A program made the translations under genes and the position numbers. The notes beneath the pieces were generated by a model. It was not told the origin of the DNA. It saw only the letters and a program-made list of their open reading frames with translations, and ran no database searches. Shown here in pieces: positions 1 through 10,192 of a stretch of DNA of 64,000 bases; within the stretch, counting starts at the first letter, position 1; each line of letters starts with the position of its first letter. Location: NCBI GenBank assembly GCA_027886185.1, contig WOAB01000689.1:2604001-2668000 (forward strand), given 5' to 3'. This stretch comes from Rheum nobile. Lineage: Eukaryota > Streptophyta > Magnoliopsida > Caryophyllales > Polygonaceae.

Positions 1-136
1 TTCCGCTGATTAATCTTTCATTATTTAATATACTTATTTAAGCTTAATTGTTCCGATTAAAGCCTAGGGTGACTTTTGACAATAACGTCTGAGGTCACTG
101 CGTGTGGCACTACCGATATAAGTCGGGGGTGTTACA
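1..136 (+). mobile_element. 3' end of the 5' LTR of Gypsy-1
   Basis: Ends in GGGGGTGTTACA, the same terminus as the 3' LTR at 9254, and aligns to it over its whole length. Upstream LTR sequence is outside the window. Confidence 0.88.
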
Positions 137-594
137 ACGCAGCGAGACTACCATAGGACTCCACCCCCTCGAGTGTAACACCCCGTAATTTTTAAGGTTA
201 TTTTGAATTATTTTTAAATTTTTCTTATGCCCGTTTTGCTAGACGGATTTAATTCAGTGAGTCTCGGACCTTCTCAAAAGGGGTCTGAGCTCTGTAAAAT
301 TTTCCGAGCATTATATAATACAGTTGAAGTGTTTTCGGGGTTAATGTATCGTTAATGTACGAATATATTTAACCCGGAGTTAAGAAAATTAACCCAAGTT
401 GAGTTCGGATAAGAATTAACGAAGTCGGCCATTAACCGCGACTCACCGCGACCGGCCGCGATCGCGGTTTCGCTGAAAACAGAGCTGGCTTCGTCTTCCT
501 CGCGCAAGTGGCTTGGGGGAGATATTTTTGGGCTCGCAAGTGGCTCTTTTGCCTTGTCCCCTTCTTGTTTCCCATGAGGAGGCTCGGATTTGGG

Positions 595-604
595 CTATAA
601 AAGG
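595..604 (+). promoter_or_regulatory. TATA box of the solo LTR
   Basis: CTATAAAAGG, with a pyrimidine-rich stretch about 20-60 bases downstream. This is the usual layout of the U3/R boundary in plant LTRs. The same motif occurs at 7394 in the related Gypsy-1 LTR. Confidence 0.6.
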
Positions 605-1560
605 GGTGAGAACCGGAGCTCTCTTTCTCTTCTTCTTCCTTCTTCTTTCTCCTTTGTTTCTCCTCTGTTTTTCACCATTGTTGAGCAGTTTTGGAGCTTC
701 GTGAGAGGGAGATTTCGAGTGGTTCTTGAGTTGAGAAGGTGCTCTTGAGTGTTGTTGGAAGCTTTGAGGTGTTGGGAGATTGAACCATAGACAAATCGAA
801 GGCAAACAAATCGGTTTGGGTAAGAAATTCTCCATTGTTGTCTCGCGAGCTAGCCACTGTCACATCACGAAAACCGCGACCGACCGCGACCTGCCGCGAT
901 CGCGGTATGTGTGTCCGAGTGTGTGTTTTGTGGTTTGGCTTTGGGCTTTGCTCGTTTCCTTTGATTTCTTTTCGTATTCTCATAGATTCATATATAAGTG
1001 TATTGAATCTAAGTTAGGATCTTGTTATGGGTCGTTTCCTAGGGATTTTTATTCCAGATCTGTTCCAGTTTTGGACCCAAGAGTCGTTGTCTCTAAGCTT
1101 TGCTTAAGCTTCTGCGGATTCAGGCAAGTGGCGGTTCGCTCTTGCTCATCATTCCATATTTGATTATTTATCAATAGTTTTGTTGTTAAATAATTTGGGA
1201 TGATTGTTAATTATGTTGGAAATTGATTTGATAACGTTATGTGAAATAAAAGAAGTTATTATACTAGGTTGTATATTCGGATAGAACCGACGCTAGTCTA
1301 TTCTAGATTTGTGCAGGTGAAGGCCGTAAGGGTCTTTGATGTGATTTATCGTGTGTGTTTAGATTATTAAATCTAGGGTGTTAGTTGATCAGGTTGAGCC
1401 GTGATGGTTCTCTGTGTTGTGATTGTGTGTTTGACTGCTAGTACAGTCCGTGTGTAGTAACGTAATTGTTGGGATTATTCCCCGGGATTTATTCCCCGTT
1501 AGTTTTGTTCAGGTCATGACCCTATCCTAATAGAGGATACGTGCACGCAGAAATGCAACT

Positions 1561-1756
1561 GGATGGGATTTATTCCCTGGGATTTATTCCCCGTTATTTT
1601 GTTAAAGTACAATTGGATGGGATTTATTCCCTGGGATTTATTCCCCGTTATTTTGTTAAAGTACAACTGGATGGGATTTATTCCCTGGGATTTATTCCCC
1701 GTTATTTTGTTAAAGTACAACCGGTTGGGATTTATTCCCTGGGATTATTCCCCGTG
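1561..1756 (+). repeat. 54-bp tandem repeat in the solo LTR
   Basis: Three full units start at 1561, 1615 and 1669, with a partial one at 1723. A more diverged unit lies just upstream near 1470-1513. Each unit carries GGGATTTATTCCC twice. Because 54 is a multiple of three, the array stays open in several frames, which explains the repetitive short ORFs here. Confidence 0.9.
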
Positions 1757-2816
1757 TTATCTCTTGTAGAGAGATGTTAAAAGCTTATAACGTGATGTGC
1801 GTGTGTGGTCATTTAAATAAGATACGTGCCATGAGTATGCACATAATGAAAATGCCTTGACCATAATAATAAAGTGCCGTATGAGTAGCACTTATTTAAA
1901 ACGTTGGCGAGTAGTGCAACGTAGCTCTAGTGCAGGTAGGAAGAGCTCGTCTTTCCAGGCAAGTGGTTATGAATTAATTTGAAATAATTAAAATCTGATA
2001 TTATATTAGGTTGTATATTCTGCTAGAATCAACGCTAATATAAGAGATATGTTGTAATCATGTGACTTGAGATTGTGATGTGATTTGTGATATGTGGAAC
2101 TGCTTATGATGTGATTTGTGATATGTGGAACTGCTTTTGATGTGTTTGTGTGAATTATTGGTGAAGCCCTTGCTTAGTCTATTCATTAGACTAACTCTTG
2201 TATTTTTATATTCCTGTAACATCATGGGGGTGTCGTCCGTCCGTTTCGGCACATGCAGATCTAAGAAGGCTAGAACGACTATGAAGATGAACGGTGTTTT
2301 GACAAGTTGTTTTGTCGTTGTATTTTAAAAGATTTCCGATGTGCTATTTGCTATTTTGTATTTTGTTAAAGACTTTCGCTGTTGTACTTCTGATTATTGG
2401 GTCGTTTTTGGAATCGTGTAATTCCGCGACCATGTGGTTTAGTAAAAGTTATGATTTTAGTATTGTAACTGTGTTTTAAGTCAGTTATGATGTCGGAAAA
2501 GCCTAGGGTGACTTCGGGGTTTACGCCCGGGGTCATCGGCAGTAGCGCTTTCAAATGGAGTTAAATTTGGGGGTGTTACATCGAGAGCAGGATGCCGGCC
2601 GAGATGGAGCTGGGAGCCAACCTATACTTTCCTGAGGCCCCAACATCTAAATAAAGAAAGGGCGGGCGCCGAAAAGGAAGCAGCCCAGCCTCTTCAAGAA
2701 AGCTTTGCTTGGTAGGCGCTGCCTACTCACTCGGACAATGCTCTAAACACGAAAGTGTGCAGTTCCGCCCTCTTATCCCATGCTGAGTCACAGGCAGCGC
2801 CTCGGAAAGCACGGAC

Positions 2817-2850
2817 GAGCCACATGCAGGGAAACTTGCACGTGTGGTTC
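2817..2850 (+). other. Group II intron domain V (mitochondrial origin)
   Basis: A 34-base hairpin starting GAGCC and ending GGTTC. Its arms pair (CCACATGCA with TGCACGTGTGG) around a GAAA tetraloop. Length, AGC motif and loop fit domain V of plant mitochondrial group II introns. Only the 3' part of the intron is present, so no splicing is expected. Confidence 0.82.
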
Positions 2851-2959
2851 TGGCCGGGGACCCGATATACTGTACTAATATGTGTAGGTCCTCGTAATTC
2901 GAGTGAGATTGTCATGGTGCAAAAGCAGATATGGTCCGGTATTCCCTTGTTCCCAATTA

Positions 2960-2971
2960 TGGTATCAGAGC
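2960..2971 (+). other. Primer-binding site of Gypsy-1
   Basis: TGGTATCAGAGC, complementary to the 3' end of initiator tRNA-Met and the common primer site of plant LTR retrotransposons. It lies 2823 bases after the LTR end at 136 instead of the expected few bases, because of the NUMT and solo LTR in between. Confidence 0.88.
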
Positions 2972-3715
2972 AATGGTTTTAAAATTCTTGGCCTATTGTT
3001 AGGTTTGAGAATATTTGAAAATTAATTTCGAAACCATTTTCAACCTATTTTCTTTTAAAAAGGAATTGCAAGAGTTTTAACGTTAGTACTAAATTTAAGA
3101 TTTTCAAATTACTGAAGGTTTATGAAATTTAAAAGTAATAGTGTCCTAATACTAAATGAATAAAATAGTATTCGAAATGGTGTTAAAAGTAATGTTTAAA
3201 CTCTCTTATGTTAAGCATTAATTTTCATAGTACTTTTATAAAATAATATTATAAACGTTTAAAAATTAAGTTGTGTTATAGCTTTAAAAAGTATGGTTTG
3301 GATTTTGGTGAGAGGTTACAAAGAAATAATACTGTCTTTATTTCAAGGAAATAACTATATAAATAATGATTTTTCCAAGTTAAGTATATAGGATTTATAT
3401 ATATGAAGTATAAGGTTTGTTAATAAGTGGTTTTTCAAACTTCTGCAAGTTTCGAGTTGTTACTTATTCCTTAGATCCATTCTTAGGGATATTTTCTCTC
3501 CTTAGGCTTAATGTCATTTAAGGGTTGGCATTTCTCCTAAAGTACCCATTCTCAAGTAAAGGGAAGAAGATCGTTTTGCGGTTAATGGTAGAGGGTCAGT
3601 CAGACTGATATAAAGTTATCAGTTTGGACCCTTATAATTCGTATCATAACGTAATTGACTAAGTGTCGTGTACAAGTCGGAAAAGTTCTAAACTGACGTT
3701 ATGGTTCATCAACAA
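2972..3715 (+). other. Untranslated leader of Gypsy-1
   Basis: AT-rich sequence between primer-binding site and gag start. No supported gene. Confidence 0.6.
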
Positions 3716-4852
3716 ATGGTGAACACAAGAAACACAATTTGTGCTGAAGCTGGGCCGAGTAACAACCCAAGGCTGAACCTGAGAAGTGCCGCTAATCAGG
3801 GGGATGAGAGTGAGTCTATCTCTCGTAATAACCCCACAAGCATTGGCCAAGTTCAGGCTAACCCTCAGGTGGTGTTCGTTGCTGCAGCCATAGAGGCCAT
3901 TCGTGGGATTGTTATGCAAGCGATCACCGATATAATTCGGCCAGTGGCACCGCAAGCACAATGTGGTCCAGTCCCTCAGGTTATTCCTGAATTTGAGGAG
4001 CCAGTGGATCATATACCTCAGGTCGATGCCGTCAGGAACAAAGGAAATTACGATCGAGCCTTGAAGACCATAAGCTCAATGAGGCCTGACAGTTATGACG
4101 GTACTGGAGAACCAGTCAGAGTGGTGTATTGGTTCTCGCATATGGAACGGTTGTTTAGGAATGTCGAGTGCACTGAGGCTGAGAAAGTGCACATCGCCTC
4201 CCTTCAACTTAAGGATGTGGCTAGCAAATGGTGGGAGAGCACTGGTTTAGCTGATCATCCCGGGTTGAACTGGGGTATGTTCAAAACAAAGATGACCGAC
4301 CGTTTCTTTTCCTGTGCCATGAGGGAGGAGAAGCATAAGGAGTTCCTTTACCCTAAGACTGATGGGTTGAAGGTGACTGAGCTTGCAGCTAAGTTTAATC
4401 ACCTGTTGCAATATGCTGGACCGGAAGTGCTGAGTGAGGAACAAAAGATTTGGTACTTCCATAGATGGATGAATCCAGAAATCAAACCTCTGATGGTGCG
4501 TCACGGTTGTTCTACGTTAGAGCAATATGTGAATGTGGTCTACAAAATAGAGGTCACACTGGAAGAATCCGCCCGAAAGCGGGAGAATCAAAATAAAGGA
4601 AGGGGTGGGCAACAGAACCGCCAGGTTGGAACATCCAAGCGACCGGCATCGCCCACCAAGTTTGAGAAGTATGGTCGTGCTAAGACCGAGACGACTCAGT
4701 CTGAAACCGCCAGAGGCTCAGGTTGGAGTAGCGGAATGATTCAATGCCACAACTGTGGTGAAGCCGGGCATAAAAGTTTTAGTTGCCAAAAGGAAAAGCG
4801 GGTATGTTACAATTGTGGGAAGAAAGGCCACATGAAAACATACTATAGGTAG
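3716..4852 (+). CDS. gag: Gag polyprotein of Gypsy-1
   Basis: Encodes a retrotransposon capsid/nucleocapsid protein of 378 residues from the ATG of MVNTR. That start is preferred over the one 15 bases upstream because Gypsy-2 gag also begins MVNTR. The order is a variable N-terminus (about 1-110), the retrotransposon gag domain (about 120-280, with MRPDSYDG, WWEST and FLYPKTDGL) and a basic linker. Two CCHC zinc knuckles follow. The first is complete (CHNCGEAGHKSFSC). The second is CYNCGKKGHMKTYY, with the last cysteine replaced by tyrosine. A TAG stop ends the frame, but homology to Gypsy-2 gag continues in the same frame to about 5000 and stops just before where protease should begin. Protein could still form capsids (inference), with reduced RNA binding by the second knuckle. 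Confidence 0.85.
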   Translation: MVNTRNTICAEAGPSNNPRLNLRSAANQGDESESISRNNPTSIGQVQANPQVVFVAAAIEAIRGIVMQAITDIIRPVAPQAQCGPVPQVIPEFEEPVDHIPQVDAVRNKGNYDRALKTISSMRPDSYDGTGEPVRVVYWFSHMERLFRNVECTEAEKVHIASLQLKDVASKWWESTGLADHPGLNWGMFKTKMTDRFFSCAMREEKHKEFLYPKTDGLKVTELAAKFNHLLQYAGPEVLSEEQKIWYFHRWMNPEIKPLMVRHGCSTLEQYVNVVYKIEVTLEESARKRENQNKGRGGQQNRQVGTSKRPASPTKFEKYGRAKTETTQSETARGSGWSSGMIQCHNCGEAGHKSFSCQKEKRVCYNCGKKGHMKTYYR

Positions 4853-5003
4853 AAGGGTCAAGGACCAACGCAATCATATCAGGCCTCAAACGTTGGCAAT
4901 GGGCAGAACCCAAAGCCAGAGGTGTCCGCTTCTGAGCAATCTATTGCTCGTAATAAAGGCAAGACGCCTATGGAATCTTCGGGTCAAGGGCAGCGACTCT
5001 GAT

Positions 5004-6654
5004 ACGTCACCCCGATGGGAAGGAAACCCTGTACAAGTAGTTGTATTTTTGTTGAGTTTTTTTTAGAATAAGGAACAATGACTTGTGTCGATAGTCTCCA
5101 TAGTTTAGTAATCTGTCTATTCGACTTTCTGTCAGTTGTTTTAATGTAATATTTCGAATAATAAAGAAGTATTTCCTTATTCCGGAAATTACTAAATTCG
5201 TTACTATTGCAAGTTGTTCGTTCATACGAGAATCCTTGAGTGCCAAAAGTAGTACATGTCATGTGTTGATAAAGACTGTCTGGACTCATAAAGGATAGTG
5301 TGGATTGGGACATGTGTGATTGCTCCCTACCTTGTTAGTGCTAGTTTCGAGGTCGAAACTATTCGTAAGAACCCCTCTATTTTCTTGAAATAATGTCAAG
5401 TTGGGCATTGACATTATCTGTTCCCTTCGCTCGAATTCATGAGCATTGTCTCGAGAGATTAAGGTTGTAAGGATTTCTTGCTATAAGGATTTGGTGCGTG
5501 TAGTAATGATCTGTGGAGTTTGAGGCTATTCCTCATGTGTATACTCTGAGCATTAGATGGGGTGAGTTGTATAAATTATATATTTAAATGAATAAATGTA
5601 TAAGAGAGATATTTCATAAGGAGTCGTTTTCTCTAAGATGATCATGCTCTAATACGATCTTGAGTAAACTTTAGAACCCAAGAGTTATGTTTATGAGGTT
5701 TATAAATGAGTGTGTCCACTATGGGACCAGTGTGAAAAGCTTTTTTGGAAAAGTTAAGTGTGCGAAATCATAAGTATTATTTTGAAAGACCTATTTGAGG
5801 TTTCGTTATGAGGTATTCTTAAGGAAATGATATAATGAGATGATGATAAGAGAAGTGTTAAGGTGATTAAGTCTTGGATAAATAGTAAATATCAGTAAAG
5901 CAAAAGGGTGTTTGATTTGGGATAATAAACCGTGTGAGGACAACTGGTTGTTTAAGGATTTATGGGTGAATAACAAACTCAACCGGTAAAAGTTTGTTAT
6001 GATTTTGGAGGATCAATAGTGTGATATAAAATAAGTATGTGGATGTTATCAACTGGACTTGAGGAAAAAGTGACCTACGTCTATTAAGGTGATCGTATGA
6101 CACGTTTGGGGTCAAACAAGATTATAATCTTGTGGGACGAATTATTAAATCATGTTGAGGTAAACAGGAATATGATGCAGTGTGGTTAATTGTGGAAAAT
6201 TAAGGAATCATATGCATAAAGATTTTGGGTTAAGATATGGCACAAGGGTCAAATTTAATTAAGGTAACCAAGGAAATAGGTGAGCTATGTATGTAAGGAG
6301 TAGGACTATATGACAATTGGAGGTACTAAGTGGAGTTATAAGGAGACAATGTATAAACTTTGGGAGTTGGTGGGTAGGTGAAACGCTTAAAGTTAAAAGT
6401 GTATTTTCAAGCTTAAGGTGTAATAAGACCGTTGTGATAATTTTAGGGACTATGATTTTAAGGTAGTTATAATCTTGTGGATAAACTAAGAGGTATTGTA
6501 TGGAGTAAAATATGGAAACGATACATTTAAGATGATGTCATGGTGAGGAAACGGATCGATTCTCCACGGTTAATTTCAAGGAAAAATGATTAATGATACT
6601 AAGTTCAGGTAGTGAGGTTAATGGTGAAACCGGTCCCTCTACCTTAGTAATGTT
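5004..6654 (+). other. Non-coding replacement of pol in Gypsy-1
   Basis: Homology to Gypsy-2 stops at the gag/protease boundary. The next 1.6 kb is AT-rich with no long ORF and no protease, reverse-transcriptase or integrase motif in any frame. At 5343-5372 there is a diverged copy of the polypurine-tract region found at 6655 and 6951 (AGTTTCGAGGTCGAAACT). I see no gene here. Confidence 0.7.
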
Positions 6655-6950
6655 AGTTTCGGGGTCGAAACTATTTTTAAGGGGGTAGTATTGTAATAAC
6701 CCGCATGTTGCCATAAGGGTAATATGGTAACATGTATATTTGGTGAAAACAAAAGTTATAAAATTCTCTTAAGTTATGAAGGGTCTAAATTATGGTTAAC
6801 CTTACGTTAACTGTAATTTGAACCAACTTATAAATTTTAACTTAGAAATACTTGAACCAATTTACAAAGTGTTAAATGGGTTAGGCATGGTTAAACTTAT
6901 AAGGTTGGGTAACTTAAAATAAGGTCGCTTCTCCGAGCTGTTATCGGCCA
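6655..6950 (+). repeat. Extra polypurine tract followed by an LTR-like stub
   Basis: AGTTTCGGGGTCGAAACT plus TTTTTAAGGGGG at 6655-6686 is the element's 3' polypurine region. It is followed at 6692 by TGTAATAACCC, which looks like the start of an LTR of a related family. About 260 bases later a second polypurine region (6951) leads into the real 3' LTR. The arrangement suggests a chimeric 3' end. Confidence 0.6.
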
Positions 6951-6987
6951 AGTTTCGGGGTCGAAACTTCTTTTTAGGGGGTAGTAT
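6951..6987 (+). other. Polypurine tract of Gypsy-1
   Basis: AGTTTCGGGGTCGAAACT followed by a run ending AGGGGG, just before the 3' LTR. The same sequence precedes the 3' LTR of Gypsy-2 on the minus strand (22652-22690). It primes plus-strand DNA synthesis. Confidence 0.75.
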
Positions 6988-9254
6988 TATAATATCCCCT
7001 AAAAGTCCTGAACTGTCATTTTGTAAGAGAGTATTGGGCAATTTCTGTAATCTCTGTAATAATCTTTTGAACGTATTATTATACGCTTAATAAAGTTTTG
7101 GGTCATAAAGTATTTGGGAGTGCTAAAATAATAAGATCTAGCATATCCTCGAACGAGACCCGCGACCACAGACTCAGGGACGCGATCGCGGCAGTTCCGC
7201 GACCGCGGATTGCTTCCGCGGGCGCGGATTCTCCCAAGAGACAATCCGCGATCGCGGCTCCGTTTCCGCGACCGCGGATACCTGTTCGCCTTTGTCTTCA
7301 TGCTTCCCCGCGTCTCGTCTTTTGGTTTGCCGGCGTTTCGCCGATGGGGGAGGCCGATCGCTTGGAGTGCCCGGCGTTAAGCTCCTCTTCCCCTATAAAA
7401 GGAGGTCGTGGGCAGCTCAAATCTTCATCCACATCTCCAAGCATCAGATCCCCATCTTCCTCTCTCGTTTTTGTGTGTCGCCGGAGTTCTAGAGTTCGTC
7501 GGAGCGTCGCCGGAGTTGTTGGTGGTCGCCGGAAGTGCCTTGGGAAGCCTTGGAAGTGGTGGTGTTCGCGGTGGTGAAGTAGTCGTCGACGTCGTCATCG
7601 TTGGTAAGCTCGGAACGCCTCCAAAGCCGTCGTCGGAAGGGAGAACCGCGATCGCAGGTATGAATTTCGCGACCGTGGCTCTGACCAGATTTCCGCGACC
7701 GCGGATATGCTAATCGCGGCTTGCCCTATCAAGCGCGATTGTGGCTTTGGCAACCACAGCCGCGACTTAGGCTTTGTCCCTTTTGTTCGTATCGTTTATT
7801 CATTTCGTATCCTCGTTTCGTTCGTATCATATCTAACTTAGGGTTCCGTCTTATATCTCATCGTCGTCGTAGGAATCCGTACTCAGATTCAAGACGCCAG
7901 ATCTCGGAACCCGATCTCTTCTATTCGTTAGACTAAGGCAAGTGGTGGTTCGCTCTTGCTCATTATTCCATGTTTCCCTTGATTATCAATTAATTGATTG
8001 TTAATTAAGATGGGATAAAAGTTATTGTTTTCTGTTTGGGAACAGATTTAATTAAACGATGTGTTAAAATATGACTTTATAATAGGTTGTATATATTGCT
8101 AGAAACAACGCTATTATATAGTTTGATATGATATTACTGTAATAGATTTTGGTGTGGATTTATATGTGAACTTAAATGCTAGATTAGCACGAGTATTCGT
8201 AGGAACGCTAATTCCTTACGAGGATTAGTCGTTTCTTTATAACGCCGGTGTTAGGAAGTAAGTTCCCTAACACTCTTTTGGTCATGACCTTCCCCTATCC
8301 GAATATAGGGGTGGTGCACTCAGTTGGTGCCAATGTTCGGGATGTATTCCCAATCTTAAGGGAAGTATTCCCAATGTCTCATTACGAGATGTGAAATTAA
8401 AAGCTTCAACGTTAACGTGCGTTTTGGAATTAAATAAGATAGGTGCGGTTATGCACATAATTAATCAACCCTCGGGTGAGGAGTACAATGTGGAAACCGC
8501 CCGGACTCTTGTTAGAGTAAGTCTTCTTTCCAATCTGGATTCGCATTGCGCGGTGAGGTTGGTCGTGAACCCAAATAATCAAGGTCGTGTTTTAAAACTT
8601 GTGTGTGAAAACTTAACGTTCCCAAACATTTGTCATACGTTTCCTATAAGACTCATTTCCTTTGGAGTCTTCTTTTCATTGCATACCTTCTTTTATAAAA
8701 TCGTGAAAGTTTCGGGTTATGTATCGTTCCTTCGGTTATTATTCGAGGGACAATGATAGTAAACGGTTACGATCACTTGAACCATTCTGTTTGTACCCTT
8801 GCATAGTCTTTCATTAGACTAACCAACCGGGTTTAGTCCTTGCATGGTTGGCTGGTGTCATCCGTCCTATACGGCACATCAGTGGTTGGTCCCCGAAGAC
8901 TTGAAGTAACCAATCGAAGAAGAGGCTTGAAGTTGAAGATTTAAGTGACAGTGTTTTAAGGTTGTTAAGTATTACTTTAATATATATTCCTATAACCAAG
9001 TCATGTAATAGGGTTTATTATAAAAGTCTTCCGTTGTAATTTCACTCTGTTGTAAAATCGTCATTCTCATTTAATGAGAGACGTTTTAATAAAAGGTTGA
9101 GTTTCATTTAAAATGCCTTCCGTTGATTAATCTTTCGTTATTTAATATACTTATTTAAGCTTAATTGTTCCGATTAAAGCCTAGGGTGACTTTGGACAGT
9201 AACGTCTGAGGTCACTGGTGTGTGGCACTACCGACATAAGTCGGGGGTGTTACA
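6988..9254 (+). mobile_element. 3' LTR of Gypsy-1 (2267 bp)
   Basis: Starts TATAATATCCCC, apparently a mutated TGTAATA, and ends GGGGGTGTTACA. It carries GC-rich CGCGATCGCGG blocks (7150-7290 and 7640-7700), a TATA box at 7394, and a GTGGTGGTTCGCTCTTGCTC block shared with the solo LTR at 174-2580. The ORFs at 7098-7936 are in these GC-rich parts and show no protein family. Confidence 0.85.
7394..7402 (+). promoter_or_regulatory. TATA box of the Gypsy-1 3' LTR
   Basis: CCCCTATAAAAGGAGG in the GC-rich part of the LTR. Transcription would start about 30 bases downstream and, in the 3' LTR, read outward into Copia-A. Confidence 0.6.
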
Positions 9255-10192
9255 TCCAACTCCTGGATGCTTGCTTAAGTCCATAAATGGACTTCTTAAG
9301 CTTGCATATTCTCCTGGGGTTTTCTGGATCCTCAAAACCTTCTGGTTGCATCATGTATACATCCTCTTCTAAATATCCATTTAGAAAAACGTTCTTGACA
9401 TCCATTTGCCAAATCTCATAATCATAATAAGCGGCAATCACTAGGAGTATCCTAATGGACCTGATCATAACGACCGGTGTGAACGTTTCATCATAGTCAG
9501 TACCATGAACCTATCTAAATCCTTTGGCAACTAGTCTTGCCTTCTAGACAGAAACGTTTTCATCCTTGTCTGTCTTGATCTTAAAGACACTCATTTGCAT
9601 CCAATAGGTTTTACCCCATCAGGCACATCTATCAAGTCCCAGACTTGATTCTCAGACATGGAGTCCATTTCGGATTTTATGGCTACCAGCCATTTCTCGG
9701 AGTCGGGGTCCGTCATTGCTTGCTTATAGGTCGTAGGCTCGTCGTTCTATAAAAGTAGAACGTCAATGCTAGCAGTCAAGACGTAATCCTCATATCATCT
9801 AGGCTGCTACCTTGGCCTGTCTGATCTCCAAAGTGGTCCAACAATAGGAGAGACTTCAGCAGAAGGGTTGACCACATCGGTATGCGGGACCTCAGGTGCT
9901 TCATATACTTGAGGAATTGCATCTTGAATCTGGGCGATTTCCCTTTGAGAAGGTACGCCTCCAAAGTCAAGTTCCTCAGTGACATCGTCTATGTCCTCGT
10001 ATTGTTGGGTTTGTTGCTCAGCTTGAATCTCATCAAGCTGAACATTTCTCCCACTTGGCTTCTTGGAAAAGAAATCATTTTCCAAAAAGACACTATCCCG
10101 AGCAACAAACACTTTGTTCTCAGCGGGATTGTGGAAATAATATCCCATTGTTTCCTTGGGGTAACCTATAAAGAAGCATTTGTCTGATTTGG
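9255..10192 (-). pseudogene. Copia-A integrase C-terminus, linker and start of reverse transcriptase
   Basis: Read on the minus strand, this begins with the end of integrase (FIGYP-like region near 10160) and the acidic/proline-rich linker (9807-10148, matching 52234-52539 of Copia-B). It passes into the reverse transcriptase N-terminus (9250-9468 frame, with QMDVKNVFLNGYLEEDVYM and SIYGLKQASR). Stops and frame changes separate the pieces. It ends abruptly at 9255 where Gypsy-1 inserted, and at 10192 where Copia-C begins. The YVDD catalytic part is not in the window. Confidence 0.85.

Larger units (their letters stand above)
174..2580 (+). mobile_element. Solo LTR (2407 bp) of a Ty3/Gypsy element
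   Basis: Begins TGTAACACCCCG and ends GGGGGTGTTACA, with a perfect 5-bp target-site duplication TCGAG at 169-173 and 2581-2585. It has no internal region, so it is the product of LTR-LTR recombination. Its end regions resemble the Gypsy-1 LTR (shared GCCTAGGGTGACTT near the 3' end and GCAAGTGG...TTCGCTCTTGCTCAT in the middle), but the 5' ends differ, so it is a related subfamily. It lies inside the NUMT and is therefore younger than it. Reading frames in this interval, including those across 443-1163, are not conserved coding sequence. Confidence 0.93.
137..2955 (+). other. nad1 (fragment): Nuclear insertion of mitochondrial nad1 DNA (NUMT), split by a solo LTR
   Basis: Positions 137-173 and 2581-2955 join into one mitochondrial-looking segment once the solo LTR and one copy of its TCGAG duplication are removed. 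The 3' part contains a group II intron domain V (2817-2850) followed by an exon whose plus-strand frame (about 2867-2955) includes SSEIVMVQKQIWSGIPLFP, which I recognise as part of plant mitochondrial NADH dehydrogenase subunit 1. The intron would then be one of the nad1 cis-introns, probably the second (inference). The segment lies exactly between the LTR end (136) and the primer-binding site (2960) of Gypsy-1, where Gypsy-2 has only four bases. It cannot be functional here. Confidence 0.8.
1..9254 (+). mobile_element. Gypsy-1: Ty3/Gypsy (Tekay-like) element, gag only, left end outside window
   Basis: The first 136 bases match the last 137 bases of the LTR ending at 9254, apart from a few substitutions and one indel, so 1-136 is the tail of the 5' LTR and 6988-9254 is the 3' LTR. 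Between them lie a tRNA-Met type primer-binding site (2960), a gag reading frame (3716-4852) and polypurine tracts just before the 3' LTR. No protease, reverse transcriptase, RNase H or integrase can be read in any frame. The element sits inside the reverse-transcriptase region of Copia-A, whose minus-strand frame resumes at 9255. The left target-site duplication lies outside the window. Gag resembles that of Gypsy-2 closely, so pol could be supplied in trans (inference). Confidence 0.85.

Noticed and set aside
443..1163. Overlapping ORFs of 60-130 codons on both strands
   Set aside because: They lie around the promoter of a solo LTR, in pyrimidine-rich and GC-rich DNA, and show no protein family.
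2755..2982. 75-codon ORF across the NUMT as a possible nuclear gene
   Set aside because: It reads from intron domain V sequence into a nad1 exon and on into the primer-binding site, so it is a chance fusion.
7098..7936. ORF of 159 codons and neighbours in the Gypsy-1 LTR
   Set aside because: GC-rich LTR sequence with CGCGATCGCGG repeats. Not conserved as protein and no domain.
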